A DNA stretch of 64,000 nucleotides, taken from contig NZ_CP022957.1 of the NCBI RefSeq assembly GCF_002269385.1, positions 1,359,001-1,423,000 of the forward strand. The letters run 5' to 3'. Each line of letters starts with the position of its first letter. Within the stretch, counting starts at the first letter, position 1. A model generated the notes under the pieces. The model was not told the DNA's origin. It made no database searches and saw only the letters and a program-made list of their open reading frames with translations. This document shows positions 8,158 to 17,722 of this stretch, in pieces. A program made the position numbers and the translations under genes. Source of the stretch: Maribacter cobaltidurans. Lineage in GTDB: Bacteria; Bacteroidota; Bacteroidia; Flavobacteriales; Flavobacteriaceae.

Positions 8158-9476
8158 TGCTAAATAGGTTGTTTTTTCAAAGAATCGACAACAGCCCCTT
8201 AATTATCTTTCGTATTTTTTTTGGCATCCTTGTAGCTTTGGAATGTTTTGGTGCCATCGCCACAGGCTGGGTCAAACGGAACCTTATAGAACCCAAATAC
8301 ACCTTTCCTTTTATCGACTTTTCTTGGCTGGAAGTGTTCACGGGAGAGGGAATGTACCTATACTATTTCCTTATGGGAATTTTGGGAATATCCATTGCCA
8401 TAGGCTTTAAGTATAGGCTTTCCATAATAGGGTTCACACTGCTTTGGACCGGGAGCTATTTAATGCAAAAAACCGCCTACAACAACCATTATTACCTACT
8501 TATCCTTATTTCCTTTTTGATGTGTTTCTTTCCGGCGCATAAGGATTATTCCCTAGATGTAAGAATGGGATATAGCAAAAGGGAAAATTCCATGTACAGT
8601 TATATTAAATGGATAGTAGTGTTGCAATTGTTTATCGTTTACACATATGCTTCCATTGCCAAGCTATACGGTGATTGGATTGACTTTGGTATGATAGAAT
8701 TACTTATGAAACCGAAATCTGACTACCCTGTGGTGGGAGCTTTATTACAGGAAGCATGGGCGCATAAAGTTATAGGTGCCTGCGGGATTCTATTCGACCT
8801 GCTCGTCATACCAGCATTACTTTGGAAACCAACCCGAAAATGGGCATTTTTTGCTTCTATATTCTTTCATTTGTTCAATTCCATTATATTTCAGATTGGC
8901 ATTTTCCCTTACCTGTCCTTGGCCTTCAGTGTATTCTTTTTCGAACCGGAGACAATACGCAAGCTCTTTTTCAAAAGAAAAGTTCCATTTCAAATTCAAA
9001 AAACCATTATTCCAAACTATAAAAAAACATTTCTGATTGGTTTTTGTGCTTATTTTTTATTTCAGCTGATTCTCCCCATTAGGCATTATTTTATCAAGGA
9101 CGATGTTCTATGGACAGAAGAGGGCCATAGAATGAGTTGGCGTATGATGCTCAGGGATCGTCAAGGAAGCGGGCAATTTAAGGTGGTTAGAAAGAACGGT
9201 AGTGAAATTTTTGTGGATATCCAAACACTGCTTACCAAAGGCCAGCAAAGAAAAGTATTGGCGTACCCCGATTTTACATGGCAATTCGCCCAGTATTTAA
9301 AACGTGATTTGAAGGAAGAAGGCAAGGAAATATCAGTATTTCTGATTGATTCCAAAGTGAGTATCAATGGTAGGCCGCCCACTCCCTTTATAAGTCCTAC
9401 CGTAGACTTGGCCAATATCCCTTGGTCACCTTTATCGCATAGCGATTGGATTTTACCTTCAAATTTGGAAGACTAA
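8157..9476 (+). CDS. HTTM-domain membrane protein, vitamin K-dependent carboxylase-like
   Basis: This 439-residue protein has several hydrophobic segments in its first 300 residues and a more polar C-terminal part. The N-terminal block (RIFFGILVALECF..., then MQKTAYNNHYYLLILISFLM) fits the HTTM family, which includes the membrane part of vitamin K-dependent gamma-glutamyl carboxylase and bacterial relatives. The role of bacterial members is mostly unknown and carboxylase activity cannot be claimed here. The ATG overlaps the ribF stop by one base, so the two are coupled. The 3' end overlaps the convergent VOC gene by 4 bp. Confidence 0.82.
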   Translation: MLNRLFFQRIDNSPLIIFRIFFGILVALECFGAIATGWVKRNLIEPKYTFPFIDFSWLEVFTGEGMYLYYFLMGILGISIAIGFKYRLSIIGFTLLWTGSYLMQKTAYNNHYYLLILISFLMCFFPAHKDYSLDVRMGYSKRENSMYSYIKWIVVLQLFIVYTYASIAKLYGDWIDFGMIELLMKPKSDYPVVGALLQEAWAHKVIGACGILFDLLVIPALLWKPTRKWAFFASIFFHLFNSIIFQIGIFPYLSLAFSVFFFEPETIRKLFFKRKVPFQIQKTIIPNYKKTFLIGFCAYFLFQLILPIRHYFIKDDVLWTEEGHRMSWRMMLRDRQGSGQFKVVRKNGSEIFVDIQTLLTKGQQRKVLAYPDFTWQFAQYLKRDLKEEGKEISVFLIDSKVSINGRPPTPFISPTVDLANIPWSPLSHSDWILPSNLED

Positions 9477-9853
9477 AACTTGATGGCCCTTTGACATAAT
9501 TGCAACGGCATGCTCCAAGGATCCCTTAACATGACCAAGTGACTACCGTCTGGCTTATGAACTTCCTCATAAAAGGTTGCCCCTACCCCAACCAATCTCT
9601 CCATGTCCCTTTTTGCGTTATCAGAAACAAAGGCTACATGAAATGTTAATGGATGTTCTTCCTTAAAATTCTTCATAACGGCATCTTCCCTACTATAAAG
9701 TTCCAAAACGACCCTGCCGGTGCTATCCGCCAAAAAAGTCATATATGGGGAAATTTTCTGTTCACTGACCACGGTCAAATCCAAATGCTTACAATACCAA
9801 GTAACCACTTTTTCGATTTCCCTTACATTCAAGGCAAAATGCTCAAAAACCAT
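9473..9853 (-). CDS. VOC family (glyoxalase/dioxygenase fold) protein
   Basis: This is a 126-residue protein with the paired beta-alpha-beta-beta-beta modules of the vicinal-oxygen-chelate fold. It starts FEHFALNVREIEKVVTWYCKHLDL and ends LVMLRDPWSMPLQLCQR. Possible metal ligands are His5, Glu51 (VVLELYS) and His72 (TFHVAF), but the usual final Glu is replaced in the MPLQLCQ segment. The substrate is unknown. It converges on the HTTM gene and is divergent from serS. Confidence 0.85.
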   Translation of the reverse strand: MVFEHFALNVREIEKVVTWYCKHLDLTVVSEQKISPYMTFLADSTGRVVLELYSREDAVMKNFKEEHPLTFHVAFVSDNAKRDMERLVGVGATFYEEVHKPDGSHLVMLRDPWSMPLQLCQRAIKF

Positions 9854-9905
9854 AAACCTTTCTTTTAGGATCTAAAAGTATACCATTTAAATGATAAGTT
9901 TAACT

Positions 9906-9913
9906 TAAATTTG
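9906..9913 (+). promoter_or_regulatory. -7 promoter box of serS
   Basis: TAAATTTG, an exact TAnnTTTG, ends 20 nt before the serS ATG, implying a leader of only about 13-15 nt. No T-box or other leader structure fits in this space. A -33 box is not evident. Confidence 0.5.
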
Positions 9914-9933
9914 CTGCCAAATTATACGGAGCA

Positions 9934-11205
9934 ATGCTACAATTACAGGTCATACGAGAGGAAAAGGATAACATCATCAAAGCCCTTAAGAAAAGAAATA
10001 TTGATGCCGAATCCATGTTGAACGGTGTACTTCTTTTGGACGAAAAAAGACGTGCTACCCAAACACGATTGGATAATATCCTAGCAGAATCCAACAAGCT
10101 TTCCAAGGAAATTGGAATGCTTTTCAAATTGGGAAAGGCACAAGAAGCCAATGCCTTAAAGGAAAAAACATCTACCCTAAAGGATGAATCCAAGCAATTG
10201 GGGGAGGACTTGGCCAATACGGCAGAAGAACTTCAATCCCTTCTGTATCAGATACCAAATGTTCCACATCATTTGGTTCCCGCCGGTAGTTCTGAGGAGG
10301 ACAATGAAGAAGTTTTTAAGGAAGGTGATATTCCCAAATTAGTAGATAATGCCTTACCCCATTGGGAGCTTGCCAAAAAATACGATATAATCGATTTTGA
10401 GCTTGGGGTCAAGATTGCCGGAGCAGGATTCCCAGTTTACAAAGGAAAAGGAGCCCGTTTACAGCGAGCGTTGATTTCCTATTTCCTTGATAAAAACACC
10501 GATGCCGGATATACAGAAATGCAGGTGCCCCATTTGGTGAACGAAGCTTCCGGATACGGTACTGGACAATTGCCTGACAAGGAAGGGCAGATGTACCATG
10601 TAACCGCGGACGACCTTTACTTAATTCCTACTGCAGAAGTTCCGGTCACCAATATTTTTAGGGACACCATTCTACAGGAAAGTGATTTTCCTATTCAATA
10701 TACGGGTTATACCCCATGCTTTAGAAGAGAGGCGGGAAGTTATGGTGCACATGTACGAGGCTTAAATAGATTGCACCAATTTGACAAAGTGGAAATTGTT
10801 CGTGTTGAACACCCTAATAATTCCTATGAAGCCTTGGATGCCATGGTGGAACATGTAAAGGGCATTTTAAGGGATTTGAAACTACCCTACCGCATTTTAA
10901 GACTATGTGGCGGTGACTTAGGTTTCACCTCTGCGCTAACCTATGACTTTGAGGTTTTCTCAACGGCTCAGGACCGATGGTTGGAAATAAGTTCCGTTTC
11001 CAATTTTGAAACCTATCAGGCAAACCGTTTAAAATTGAGGTATAAGGATGAAAACGGCAAAAGTCAATTGGCACATACCCTCAACGGCAGTTCCTTGGCA
11101 TTACCCAGAGTCTTGGCCGGAATATTGGAAAATTATCAAACGGAAAAAGGAATCCAAATTCCTGAGGTTTTGGTCCCTTACTGTGGATTTGACCTCATCG
11201 ATTAA
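9934..11205 (+). CDS. serS: serine--tRNA ligase
   Basis: This class II aminoacyl-tRNA synthetase charges tRNA-Ser. At 423 residues it has the usual length. An N-terminal coiled-coil arm (about 1-110, rich in Lys, Glu and Leu) contacts the tRNA. The catalytic core has motif 2 beginning FRRE at 263-266, then AGSYGAHVRGLNRLHQF. Motif 3 is near the end (NGSSLALPRVLAGILENYQ). The ATG at 9934 starts the typical MLQLQVIREEKDNII terminus. It converges on the MBL-fold gene with 3 nt between the stops. Confidence 0.97.
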   Translation: MLQLQVIREEKDNIIKALKKRNIDAESMLNGVLLLDEKRRATQTRLDNILAESNKLSKEIGMLFKLGKAQEANALKEKTSTLKDESKQLGEDLANTAEELQSLLYQIPNVPHHLVPAGSSEEDNEEVFKEGDIPKLVDNALPHWELAKKYDIIDFELGVKIAGAGFPVYKGKGARLQRALISYFLDKNTDAGYTEMQVPHLVNEASGYGTGQLPDKEGQMYHVTADDLYLIPTAEVPVTNIFRDTILQESDFPIQYTGYTPCFRREAGSYGAHVRGLNRLHQFDKVEIVRVEHPNNSYEALDAMVEHVKGILRDLKLPYRILRLCGGDLGFTSALTYDFEVFSTAQDRWLEISSVSNFETYQANRLKLRYKDENGKSQLAHTLNGSSLALPRVLAGILENYQTEKGIQIPEVLVPYCGFDLID

Positions 11206-11208
11206 CAC

Positions 11209-12516
11209 CTAGAGGTCATTATATTTTAATTCATAGGATTCCCATTGGTATCCCATCTGGACACGTCTAAAGGCATAGATGCGTTCACCATCGGTTCGTA
11301 CATTGATAATTCCCGGTAAAACCTTTTTAAATCGTTGACGGGCTTCAGAATTTGAGGTAGAATTGGAAAAATCAAGGTCATCCAGTGTGGTTACTTCTGA
11401 ATCTGAATGTACTTGTGCCTCTACATCCCCTGCATCAATAAATAGGGCCGATAGTTCCGTAGAAAAAATGAGTGGCATTCTTCCTCTACCGGCTAGTCCC
11501 AACCCTCCCAAAAACACCGCTCTGGGATGGCCATGGTCCGGTGTTTCCCCCGAGGAAACTACAGTAACCATGGGATTTACATGGTTCAATAAATCTTGTG
11601 AAAATTCGTGGCTTCCATGATGGGGCGCCTTAAAAATATGGGCATTGACCTTTAAGGTATTTCCTGGTATGCTTAAAAGATGTTCACTGCCTTCAATGTT
11701 GAGATCCCCGGAAAAAAAGGTTCTTACATGGCCATAGTCCATTCTAAAAATCAATGAATGACCATTAATGGTATGTGATTTTCCATTAAACCATTTCAAG
11801 GTATTGTCCTGTTCCAGGGTGGGTCCCAAAATTTCCAATTGAACACTGGCATCCCCTATGGGCAAATAACCATCCGAAGCATCTACCCTTTTATAGGTGG
11901 CATCCGATGTGCTTACGGCATCTATCCAAGTCTTAAAACTATCTTTTAATTTTTGACCTGATAAATCTTCCACAGTATCATGAAGGGTCACCAATCTTTC
12001 ATCCTGCACAGTTCCCAATTCTGTATTATGCCCTTCGGAAAATAATCCAATGCCATTATGATAAATATGTTTGACCGTAATTTTTGGATGGCTCAACAGT
12101 GGCGCCAAGCCTTCTATGTGGTCTTTATCCGCATGGCTTAAAAACAAATGGTCTATTACTACGCTAGTATCGGGCTGGTCCAACCTATATTTCCAAATTA
12201 GGAATCCCAAAGCCCTGTCCTTTAACCCGCCATCTACCAAAATCTTTATGTTATCCGGAGTAACGGTAAACGAGGCGTCTCCTTGGCCAATGTCCAAAAA
12301 ATAGAACTCAAGGCTTCGCTTTTTTAACAAGGTAGTATTTGACGCTATTTTGCCCGTTCTTCCCCTATATATGGCCGTTCTATAACTCTCGGCAACATTG
12401 TCCTCTAAGGGTTCTACCTGTAGCTCATCACCATAGATTACCACATAACTAACATCCTCTGCCCCGTTGTTAAAATAAAAGCGTTTAGTTTTAGACCCTA
12501 AAAATCTGGTTTCCAT
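11209..12516 (-). CDS. ComEC/Rec2-like metallo-beta-lactamase-fold hydrolase
   Basis: This 435-residue soluble protein has no signal peptide or membrane segment. Residues from about 70 begin the MBL core with FYFLDIGQGDASF, the typical ComEC/Rec2 C-terminal hydrolase start. The metal motif HADKDH is at 128-133, and FSGDLNIEG and FKAPHHGS supply further ligands. The first 65 or so residues form a separate small domain with an SH3-like look (VVIYGDELQVEPL ... YRGRTGKI). ComEC itself has membrane and OB domains that are absent here, so this is a stand-alone relative rather than the DNA uptake channel. Its substrate, probably a nucleic acid or nucleotide, is inferred. Confidence 0.85.
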   Translation of the reverse strand: METRFLGSKTKRFYFNNGAEDVSYVVIYGDELQVEPLEDNVAESYRTAIYRGRTGKIASNTTLLKKRSLEFYFLDIGQGDASFTVTPDNIKILVDGGLKDRALGFLIWKYRLDQPDTSVVIDHLFLSHADKDHIEGLAPLLSHPKITVKHIYHNGIGLFSEGHNTELGTVQDERLVTLHDTVEDLSGQKLKDSFKTWIDAVSTSDATYKRVDASDGYLPIGDASVQLEILGPTLEQDNTLKWFNGKSHTINGHSLIFRMDYGHVRTFFSGDLNIEGSEHLLSIPGNTLKVNAHIFKAPHHGSHEFSQDLLNHVNPMVTVVSSGETPDHGHPRAVFLGGLGLAGRGRMPLIFSTELSALFIDAGDVEAQVHSDSEVTTLDDLDFSNSTSNSEARQRFKKVLPGIINVRTDGERIYAFRRVQMGYQWESYELKYNDL

Positions 12517-12702
12517 TTATGTTATATTTGATTTGAGCGGTTTCTTTTACATAATACAAGCTACGATATAATCCTATTCCTACATATTAAAAATTTACAA
12601 CTGGTTTAATATTGTGTATTTTTCGCATTAATCCTTGGACTATAAAGACATAGACTTACCCTAATTATGCTTCACTTAACAGATTCTTTTATTCAGCTTC
12701 CG

Positions 12703-12710
12703 TAAATTTG
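12703..12710 (+). promoter_or_regulatory. -7 promoter box of the TPR gene
   Basis: TAAATTTG matches TAnnTTTG and ends 13 nt before the ATG at 12724, so the transcript leader would be very short. The rest of the 207-nt gap 12517-12723 shows no gene. Confidence 0.42.
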
Positions 12711-12723
12711 ATAAATTTCAAGC

Positions 12724-14508
12724 ATGAGGTTTTCTTTTTTTTTATTGGCTTTCCTTTTTTTCTCGGGCATATCTGCACAGGAGGACTTTTTGGCCAAGCA
12801 ATACTTTGCGGACGGCGATTTTGAAAAGGCTGTTGTTTTCTATGAAAAATTGGCCAAGGAAAACCCTAGGCGTACAGATTACTTGCAAGGTCTAATAGCC
12901 TGCTATCAACAATTGGAACGGTACGATGATGTTGAGGCCTACTTAACCGAACAGTTAAACCAAAGAAACCCTCATCCCACCTTGTTGATTGAAATGGGCT
13001 ATAACTATTCCCTTCAGGATTTGCCGGATAAGGCGGATGAGTATTATGACAAGGCCTTGAGGTTTATAGAGGAAAATCCAAACTATGGATATGCACTGGG
13101 TTATCAATTCCAAAAATATACTTTATTGGATAGGGCCATTGCGGCCTTAGAAAAGGCCATGGAACTAAACCCAACCCTGGACTACAACTATCAATTGGCC
13201 AGAATTTACGGAGAACAAGGTGATATTGAACGTATGTACAATTCATATTTGGAACTTTTAATGAACAACAAAACATCAAAATCCAATATCCTTAGAAGTA
13301 TTGATGACTTTATAACCCAAGACCCGGAAGATGTAAACAATCAAACCTTAAGAGTACTCCTACTTCAAAAAGCTCAGAAAAATCCGGATGTTCTGTGGAA
13401 CGAACTTCTTAGCTGGTTGTTCGTTAAACAAAAGCAATTTAGTAGTGCATTTAGGCAGGAAAAGGCCATATTCAAGCGTATGGAAGGAAGTTCCACAGGA
13501 AGATTGGAAAATTTGGGGGCCGTAGCGCTTGAAGAAAATGAAAACCAGGTGGCGAAGGAAATTTTTGAATACATAAAAGACGTTAGTACTGACCCTATTG
13601 TGCAATTGAATGCGGAGTTGCACCTGATAGATATTGTACTGGAAGAGGCTGGTAAGAATCAGTTGGACAATATTCAAAAACAATACGAGGCGCTCATTGA
13701 TCAATATGGATATCAAACCCAAACACTTCAGCTTCAAGTGGCCTATTCCAGATTTCTTACGTTTAAAAAGGATGACCCTGTTCCGGCCATTGAACTTCTT
13801 AAAAATAGTTTGGAGCTTCCCATGAACGAGCGAAGCAAGGCCTATATAAAATTGGCCTTGGGGGATATTTTAGTATACGATAGGCGATTTAACGAGGCCC
13901 TTATTTACTTTTCCCAGATTCAGGACAAGTTAAAAAACGATGTTATGGGACAGGATGCCCGTTATAAAGTGGCAGAGACCAGTTTTTATAAGGGCGATTT
14001 TGATTGGGCGTTGACACAGCTCAAAGTCCTTAGGGGGTCTACTTCCCAGCTTATAGCAAATGATGCCATGCAGTTGAGCCTGCTCATTTCCGATAATTCC
14101 TTGGAAGATTCTACACAAACAGCTTTAAAAAAGTATGCACGGGCAGACTTTTTGGCCTATCAGAACAAAACGGACGACGCCATTACAGCTCTGGATGACA
14201 TTCTCCAAAACCATAAAGGGGAAAAAATAGAGGACGAAGCCCTGTTAAAACAGGCCCAACTTTACGAGTCTAAAAAAGAGTATGAAAAAGCGGAGCTCAA
14301 CTACTTAAAGATTGTAGAATTCTACGGAAACGGTATCTTGGCCGATGATGCCTATTTCGCCCTTGGGGAATTATATAGAAATGTTTTGAACGAAAAGGAA
14401 AAAGCCAAAACGTATTATGAACGCATCATCTATGACTATCAGGACAGTTATTATTTTCCGCAGGCCAGAAAGAATTTCAGGTTATTAAGGGGTGATGCCA
14501 TAAACTAA
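12724..14508 (+). CDS. exported tetratricopeptide-repeat protein
   Basis: This 594-residue protein has a Sec signal peptide (MRFSFFLLAFLFFSGISAQ, about 1-19) and TPR-type helical repeats over most of its length. Examples are AKQYFADGDFEKAVVFYEKLAKENP at the start, the DKADEYYDKALRFIEENP region near 105, and KAELNYLKIVEFYGNGILADDAYFALGELY near 525. It is probably a periplasmic scaffold, a common type in Flavobacteriaceae. No enzymatic motif is seen. A short gap separates it from the next gene on the same strand. Confidence 0.88.
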   Translation: MRFSFFLLAFLFFSGISAQEDFLAKQYFADGDFEKAVVFYEKLAKENPRRTDYLQGLIACYQQLERYDDVEAYLTEQLNQRNPHPTLLIEMGYNYSLQDLPDKADEYYDKALRFIEENPNYGYALGYQFQKYTLLDRAIAALEKAMELNPTLDYNYQLARIYGEQGDIERMYNSYLELLMNNKTSKSNILRSIDDFITQDPEDVNNQTLRVLLLQKAQKNPDVLWNELLSWLFVKQKQFSSAFRQEKAIFKRMEGSSTGRLENLGAVALEENENQVAKEIFEYIKDVSTDPIVQLNAELHLIDIVLEEAGKNQLDNIQKQYEALIDQYGYQTQTLQLQVAYSRFLTFKKDDPVPAIELLKNSLELPMNERSKAYIKLALGDILVYDRRFNEALIYFSQIQDKLKNDVMGQDARYKVAETSFYKGDFDWALTQLKVLRGSTSQLIANDAMQLSLLISDNSLEDSTQTALKKYARADFLAYQNKTDDAITALDDILQNHKGEKIEDEALLKQAQLYESKKEYEKAELNYLKIVEFYGNGILADDAYFALGELYRNVLNEKEKAKTYYERIIYDYQDSYYFPQARKNFRLLRGDAIN

Positions 14509-14571
14509 GTAGGATTTCGCATCAAGTAGCTAAAAGCCCTATATACCATACCAACAGTATTATTATTGACC

Positions 14572-15201
14572 ATGTATATATATAACGTTACCACCAACAT
14601 TGAGGATAAAGCCCATAAAAAATGGCTTCAGTGGATGAAAACAATCCATATTCCCCAAGTGCTTTCCACAGGTAAGTTTTTAAGTGCAAAAATGACCAAA
14701 GTACTTGCAGAGGAAGGTACCGGACAAACGTATTCCGTACAATATACGGCGGCGAGCAAGGAAATTCTACAGGCATACTACGAGGAAGATGCTCCAAAAC
14801 TTAGGGAAGATGCCCTACAGCTCTTTGCGGACCAAATAATTTCTTTTAGGACAGAGCTGGAGGTTATTGATGAATTTTTCGTTCATCGGAATACCGCTAC
14901 TCATCACCTCTTCACGTATGGAACCTTAAAGGAAAAAGAAGTACAATTGGGTGTGTTTTCGAGGTTACTAGGTGGTTTTGATGATATATTACACGGACAT
15001 AAAATATCAGAATATAAAGTCGCGGGGCTATATCCAACAATAGAAACAAGTCAAAATTCAGAGGATTTAATTAAGGGAACAGTGTATGTCCTCACCGATG
15101 AGGAACTCCAAAAGGCCGACTATTATGAAGGGGATGCCTATGAGCGTAGGGAAGTCCTTCTAAGTTCGGGGAAGAAAGCTTGGGTATACCTCGCAAAATA
15201 A
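14572..15201 (+). CDS. DUF4286 domain fused to an AIG2/gamma-glutamylcyclotransferase-like domain
   Basis: The first 100 or so residues (MYIYNVTTNIEDKAHKKW...) match the Bacteroidota DUF4286 family, usually a free protein of about 100 residues. From residue 112 a second domain begins HLFTYGTLKEKEVQ, the YGTL signature of the gamma-glutamylcyclotransferase/AIG2 fold, with DYYEGDAYERREV supplying the acidic block and conserved tail. The ATG at 14572 is chosen over an upstream TTG because DUF4286 proteins begin at MYIYN. The gene lies 17 nt before rsmA. Cyclotransferase activity is possible but unproven. Confidence 0.85.
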   Translation: MYIYNVTTNIEDKAHKKWLQWMKTIHIPQVLSTGKFLSAKMTKVLAEEGTGQTYSVQYTAASKEILQAYYEEDAPKLREDALQLFADQIISFRTELEVIDEFFVHRNTATHHLFTYGTLKEKEVQLGVFSRLLGGFDDILHGHKISEYKVAGLYPTIETSQNSEDLIKGTVYVLTDEELQKADYYEGDAYERREVLLSSGKKAWVYLAK

Positions 15202-15218
15202 ATGCCTAAAGAGATGTA

Positions 15219-16088
15219 ATGGGGAAGAAAAGAAAGAAAAACAAGAATGGGCGTTATGACAAAGTCAAGAACAAAGAACAAGAAGGTCCGGTCAGGGCCA
15301 AAAAACACCTTGGCCAGCATTTCTTGAAGGACGAAGCCATTGCGCAAAAAATTGCTGAAACCCTCTCGTTGGAAGGATATGAAAAGGTCTTGGAAATAGG
15401 TCCTGGAACAGGGGTTCTCACAAAATACCTTCTGAACCGCGGGATTGACCTAGTCGCCATGGATCTGGATGCGGACTCTATCATCTATCTTAACCATAGC
15501 TTTCCCTTGGAACACGCCAAGGTCCTACAAGGCAATGGTTCCCTTAAAGTGGTGGAAGCGGATTTTCTTAACTATGACCTGCAAACCCTGTTTGGCAATG
15601 AGCCGTTTGCCATAACCGGGAATTTCCCTTATAACATTTCTACGCAAATTGTATTTAAAATGCTGGAAATGAGAAGTCAGATACCAGAATTTTCAGGGAT
15701 GTTTCAAAAGGAAGTGGCCCAACGTATATGTGCCAGCGAAGGAAACAAGACCTATGGAATCTTATCGGTTTTGACGCAGGCTTTTTACGATGCCGAATAT
15801 TTATTTACGGTACATCCCCAAGTTTTTGACCCACCGCCCAAGGTGCAGTCTGGGGTATTGAACCTTACCCGGAAAAAAGAATATATTCTAGATTGTGATG
15901 AAAAATTGTTGTTTACAGTAGTTAAGACCGCCTTCAACCAAAGAAGGAAAACGATGCGCAACAGTTTAAAAACACTTGGACTTTCAGATAATCTTAAAGA
16001 AGATGCTATATTTGACCAACGTCCGGAACAGCTTTCCGTCTCCGGGTTTATTGCGTTGACGAAGAAGATAGCAAATGACACCGTTTAA
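15219..16088 (+). CDS. rsmA: 16S rRNA (adenine(1518)-N(6)/adenine(1519)-N(6))-dimethyltransferase
   Basis: RsmA (KsgA) dimethylates two adenines in the 3' hairpin of 16S rRNA late in 30S assembly. Motif [11 protein letters not shown], is at 59-68 and binds SAM. Motif IV is NFPYNI at 135-140, the NLPYNIS type with a Phe variant. [11 protein letters not shown] (28-38) is the usual N-terminal signature. The first 27 residues are a basic extension ([14 protein letters not shown]). The end overlaps mgtE by 14 bp, so the two are translationally coupled. Confidence 0.96.
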   Translation: MGKKRKKNKNGRYDKVKNKEQEGPVRAKKHLGQHFLKDEAIAQKIAETLSLEGYEKVLEIGPGTGVLTKYLLNRGIDLVAMDLDADSIIYLNHSFPLEHAKVLQGNGSLKVVEADFLNYDLQTLFGNEPFAITGNFPYNISTQIVFKMLEMRSQIPEFSGMFQKEVAQRICASEGNKTYGILSVLTQAFYDAEYLFTVHPQVFDPPPKVQSGVLNLTRKKEYILDCDEKLLFTVVKTAFNQRRKTMRNSLKTLGLSDNLKEDAIFDQRPEQLSVSGFIALTKKIANDTV

Positions 16089-17427
16089 ACTCACAGAGGA
16101 ACTCATAGCGCAAATAGAGGAGCTCATTGAAAACCAAAGGGATACCGAGTTGAATTCCCTATTGGGGGATGTACATTATGCCGATATCGCAGAAATCATC
16201 AATGAACTGAACGAAGATGAGGCCACTTATCTTATAAAACTTCTGGATAGCCATAAGACCTCCGATGTCCTGACCGAATTGGATGAAGACGTGCGAGAGG
16301 CCATTCTTGGAAATCTTTCCTCCAAGGAAATCGCTGATGAGCTAGGAGAATTGGATACGGACGATGCCGCCGATATCATTGGGGAACTCCCACAGGAGAT
16401 GATACAGCAGGTCATCTCTGAAATTGAGGACCGGGAACACGCCAAGGACATTGTAGACCTTTTACGTTACGATGAAAACTCCGCCGGTGGTCTTATGGCC
16501 AAAGAGTTGGTCAAAGTGAGGGAAAACTGGAACGTTTTGACCTGTGTAAAGGAAATGAGGGCACAGGCAGAAAATGTGACCAGGGTGCATTCCATCTATG
16601 TAGTGGACGAAGAGGATAAACTTATTGGAAGACTGTCCCTAAAGGATTTATTGACTACTTCTACCAAAACCCATATCAAGGACGTTTACATAGCCAAGGT
16701 AGATTCTGTCAATGTTAATGAAAAACCGGAAGAGGTCGCCAAAATCATGTCAAAATACGATTTGGAAGCCATTCCCGTAGTGGATGAGATCGGCAGGTTG
16801 GTAGGACGTATTACCATAGATGATATCGTGGACGTAATCCGGGAAGAAGCTGATAAGGATTATCAAATGGCCGCTGGTATTTCCCAAGATGTGGAAGCCG
16901 ATGATGGTGTATGGGAATTAACCCGTGCCCGGCTACCATGGTTGATTTTGGGATTATTTGGAGGCCTGGGCGCAGCCGCTATTATGGGAGGTTTTGAGGA
17001 AATGATCGCAAAACATGCCGTACTTTTTTTCTTTACCCCCTTGATTGCCGCCATGGCCGGAAATGTAGGGGTTCAGTCCAGTGCTATTATCGTTCAAGGT
17101 CTGGCAAACGATGACCTTAAGGGCAGTATAAGTAATAGACTTGTAAAGGAAATGCTTCTGGCCTTACTTAATGGAGTCATACTGGCTACAATTTTACTTT
17201 TATTTACTTGGGTGTGGCAAGGAGCCTTTCTTTCCTCGCTGGCTATTTCCATATCCTTGATTGCGGTTATTGTAGTGGCCGGTTTTATTGGAACCTTCAT
17301 TCCCCTCTTCCTTCATAAAAGAGGGATAGATCCCGCAATCGCTACGGGTCCTTTTATTACTACCAGTAATGATATTTTTGGCATTCTTATTTATTTTATG
17401 ATCGCCAAACTTATCTTAGGCATATAA
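16075..17427 (+). CDS. mgtE: magnesium transporter MgtE
   Basis: This inner-membrane Mg2+ channel has 450 residues in the standard order. The acidic N domain (about 1-125) has repeated [15 protein letters not shown] helices. Two CBS domains follow (about 135-255; [21 protein letters not shown] and [24 protein letters not shown]). Then comes a five-helix membrane domain (about 280-450; [45 protein letters not shown]). The membrane segment keeps the acidic and Asn residues expected for the pore. It is expressed with rsmA (14-bp overlap), so no Mg2+ leader riboswitch is possible directly before it. Confidence 0.95.
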   Translation: MTPFKLTEELIAQIEELIENQRDTELNSLLGDVHYADIAEIINELNEDEATYLIKLLDSHKTSDVLTELDEDVREAILGNLSSKEIADELGELDTDDAADIIGELPQEMIQQVISEIEDREHAKDIVDLLRYDENSAGGLMAKELVKVRENWNVLTCVKEMRAQAENVTRVHSIYVVDEEDKLIGRLSLKDLLTTSTKTHIKDVYIAKVDSVNVNEKPEEVAKIMSKYDLEAIPVVDEIGRLVGRITIDDIVDVIREEADKDYQMAAGISQDVEADDGVWELTRARLPWLILGLFGGLGAAAIMGGFEEMIAKHAVLFFFTPLIAAMAGNVGVQSSAIIVQGLANDDLKGSISNRLVKEMLLALLNGVILATILLLFTWVWQGAFLSSLAISISLIAVIVVAGFIGTFIPLFLHKRGIDPAIATGPFITTSNDIFGILIYFMIAKLILGI

Positions 17428-17522
17428 GTCTAGATGGGAAGTCTATTTTTAATATACTTTTTGCTTAAATTAAGGTCTCGAAAACATCGGCAATATCCAG
17501 TAAGAACATTTAAATATCTATT

Positions 17523-17716
17523 ATGAACCGATTTCTCCTAGTACCCATTCTTCTTGCACTTTTATGCCTTGGATGTGAAGAGGAGAAAAACAAGAATCTA
17601 AAGATGAAGGAATGGACTTGAATAAAAAATGTACAAATGATTACGGATCTCTTTCCATAAATAATTACCAAGTTAATTTATTACCTTATCAAGCGGTCAT
17701 AATTTCATTGAACTAA
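17523..17716 (+). pseudogene. remnant of a secreted lipoprotein, probably a GH13-type amylase, with its middle deleted
   Basis: An ATG at 17523 opens a 32-codon frame that is a lipoprotein signal (MNRFLLVPILLALLCLGCEEEKNK) and stops at 17619. From 17612, in another frame, about 34 codons read up to TAA at 17714, ending YGSLSINNYQVNLLPYQAV and then IISLN. That ending resembles the C-terminal beta-sandwich of GH13 amylases and glucosidases (the L-PYQAxI-L type). The two pieces together look like the two ends of one gene after a large internal deletion. The GH13 label is inference from a short stretch. Confidence 0.42.
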
Positions 17717-17722
17717 TTTTAA

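Noticed and set aside
9854..9933. possible T-box before serS
   Set aside because: The gap is too short, no T-box sequence is seen, and T-box leaders are not typical of this phylum.
13360..13737. 125-codon minus-strand frame inside the TPR gene
   Set aside because: It overlaps a clear signal-peptide TPR gene on the other strand and has no recognisable domain.
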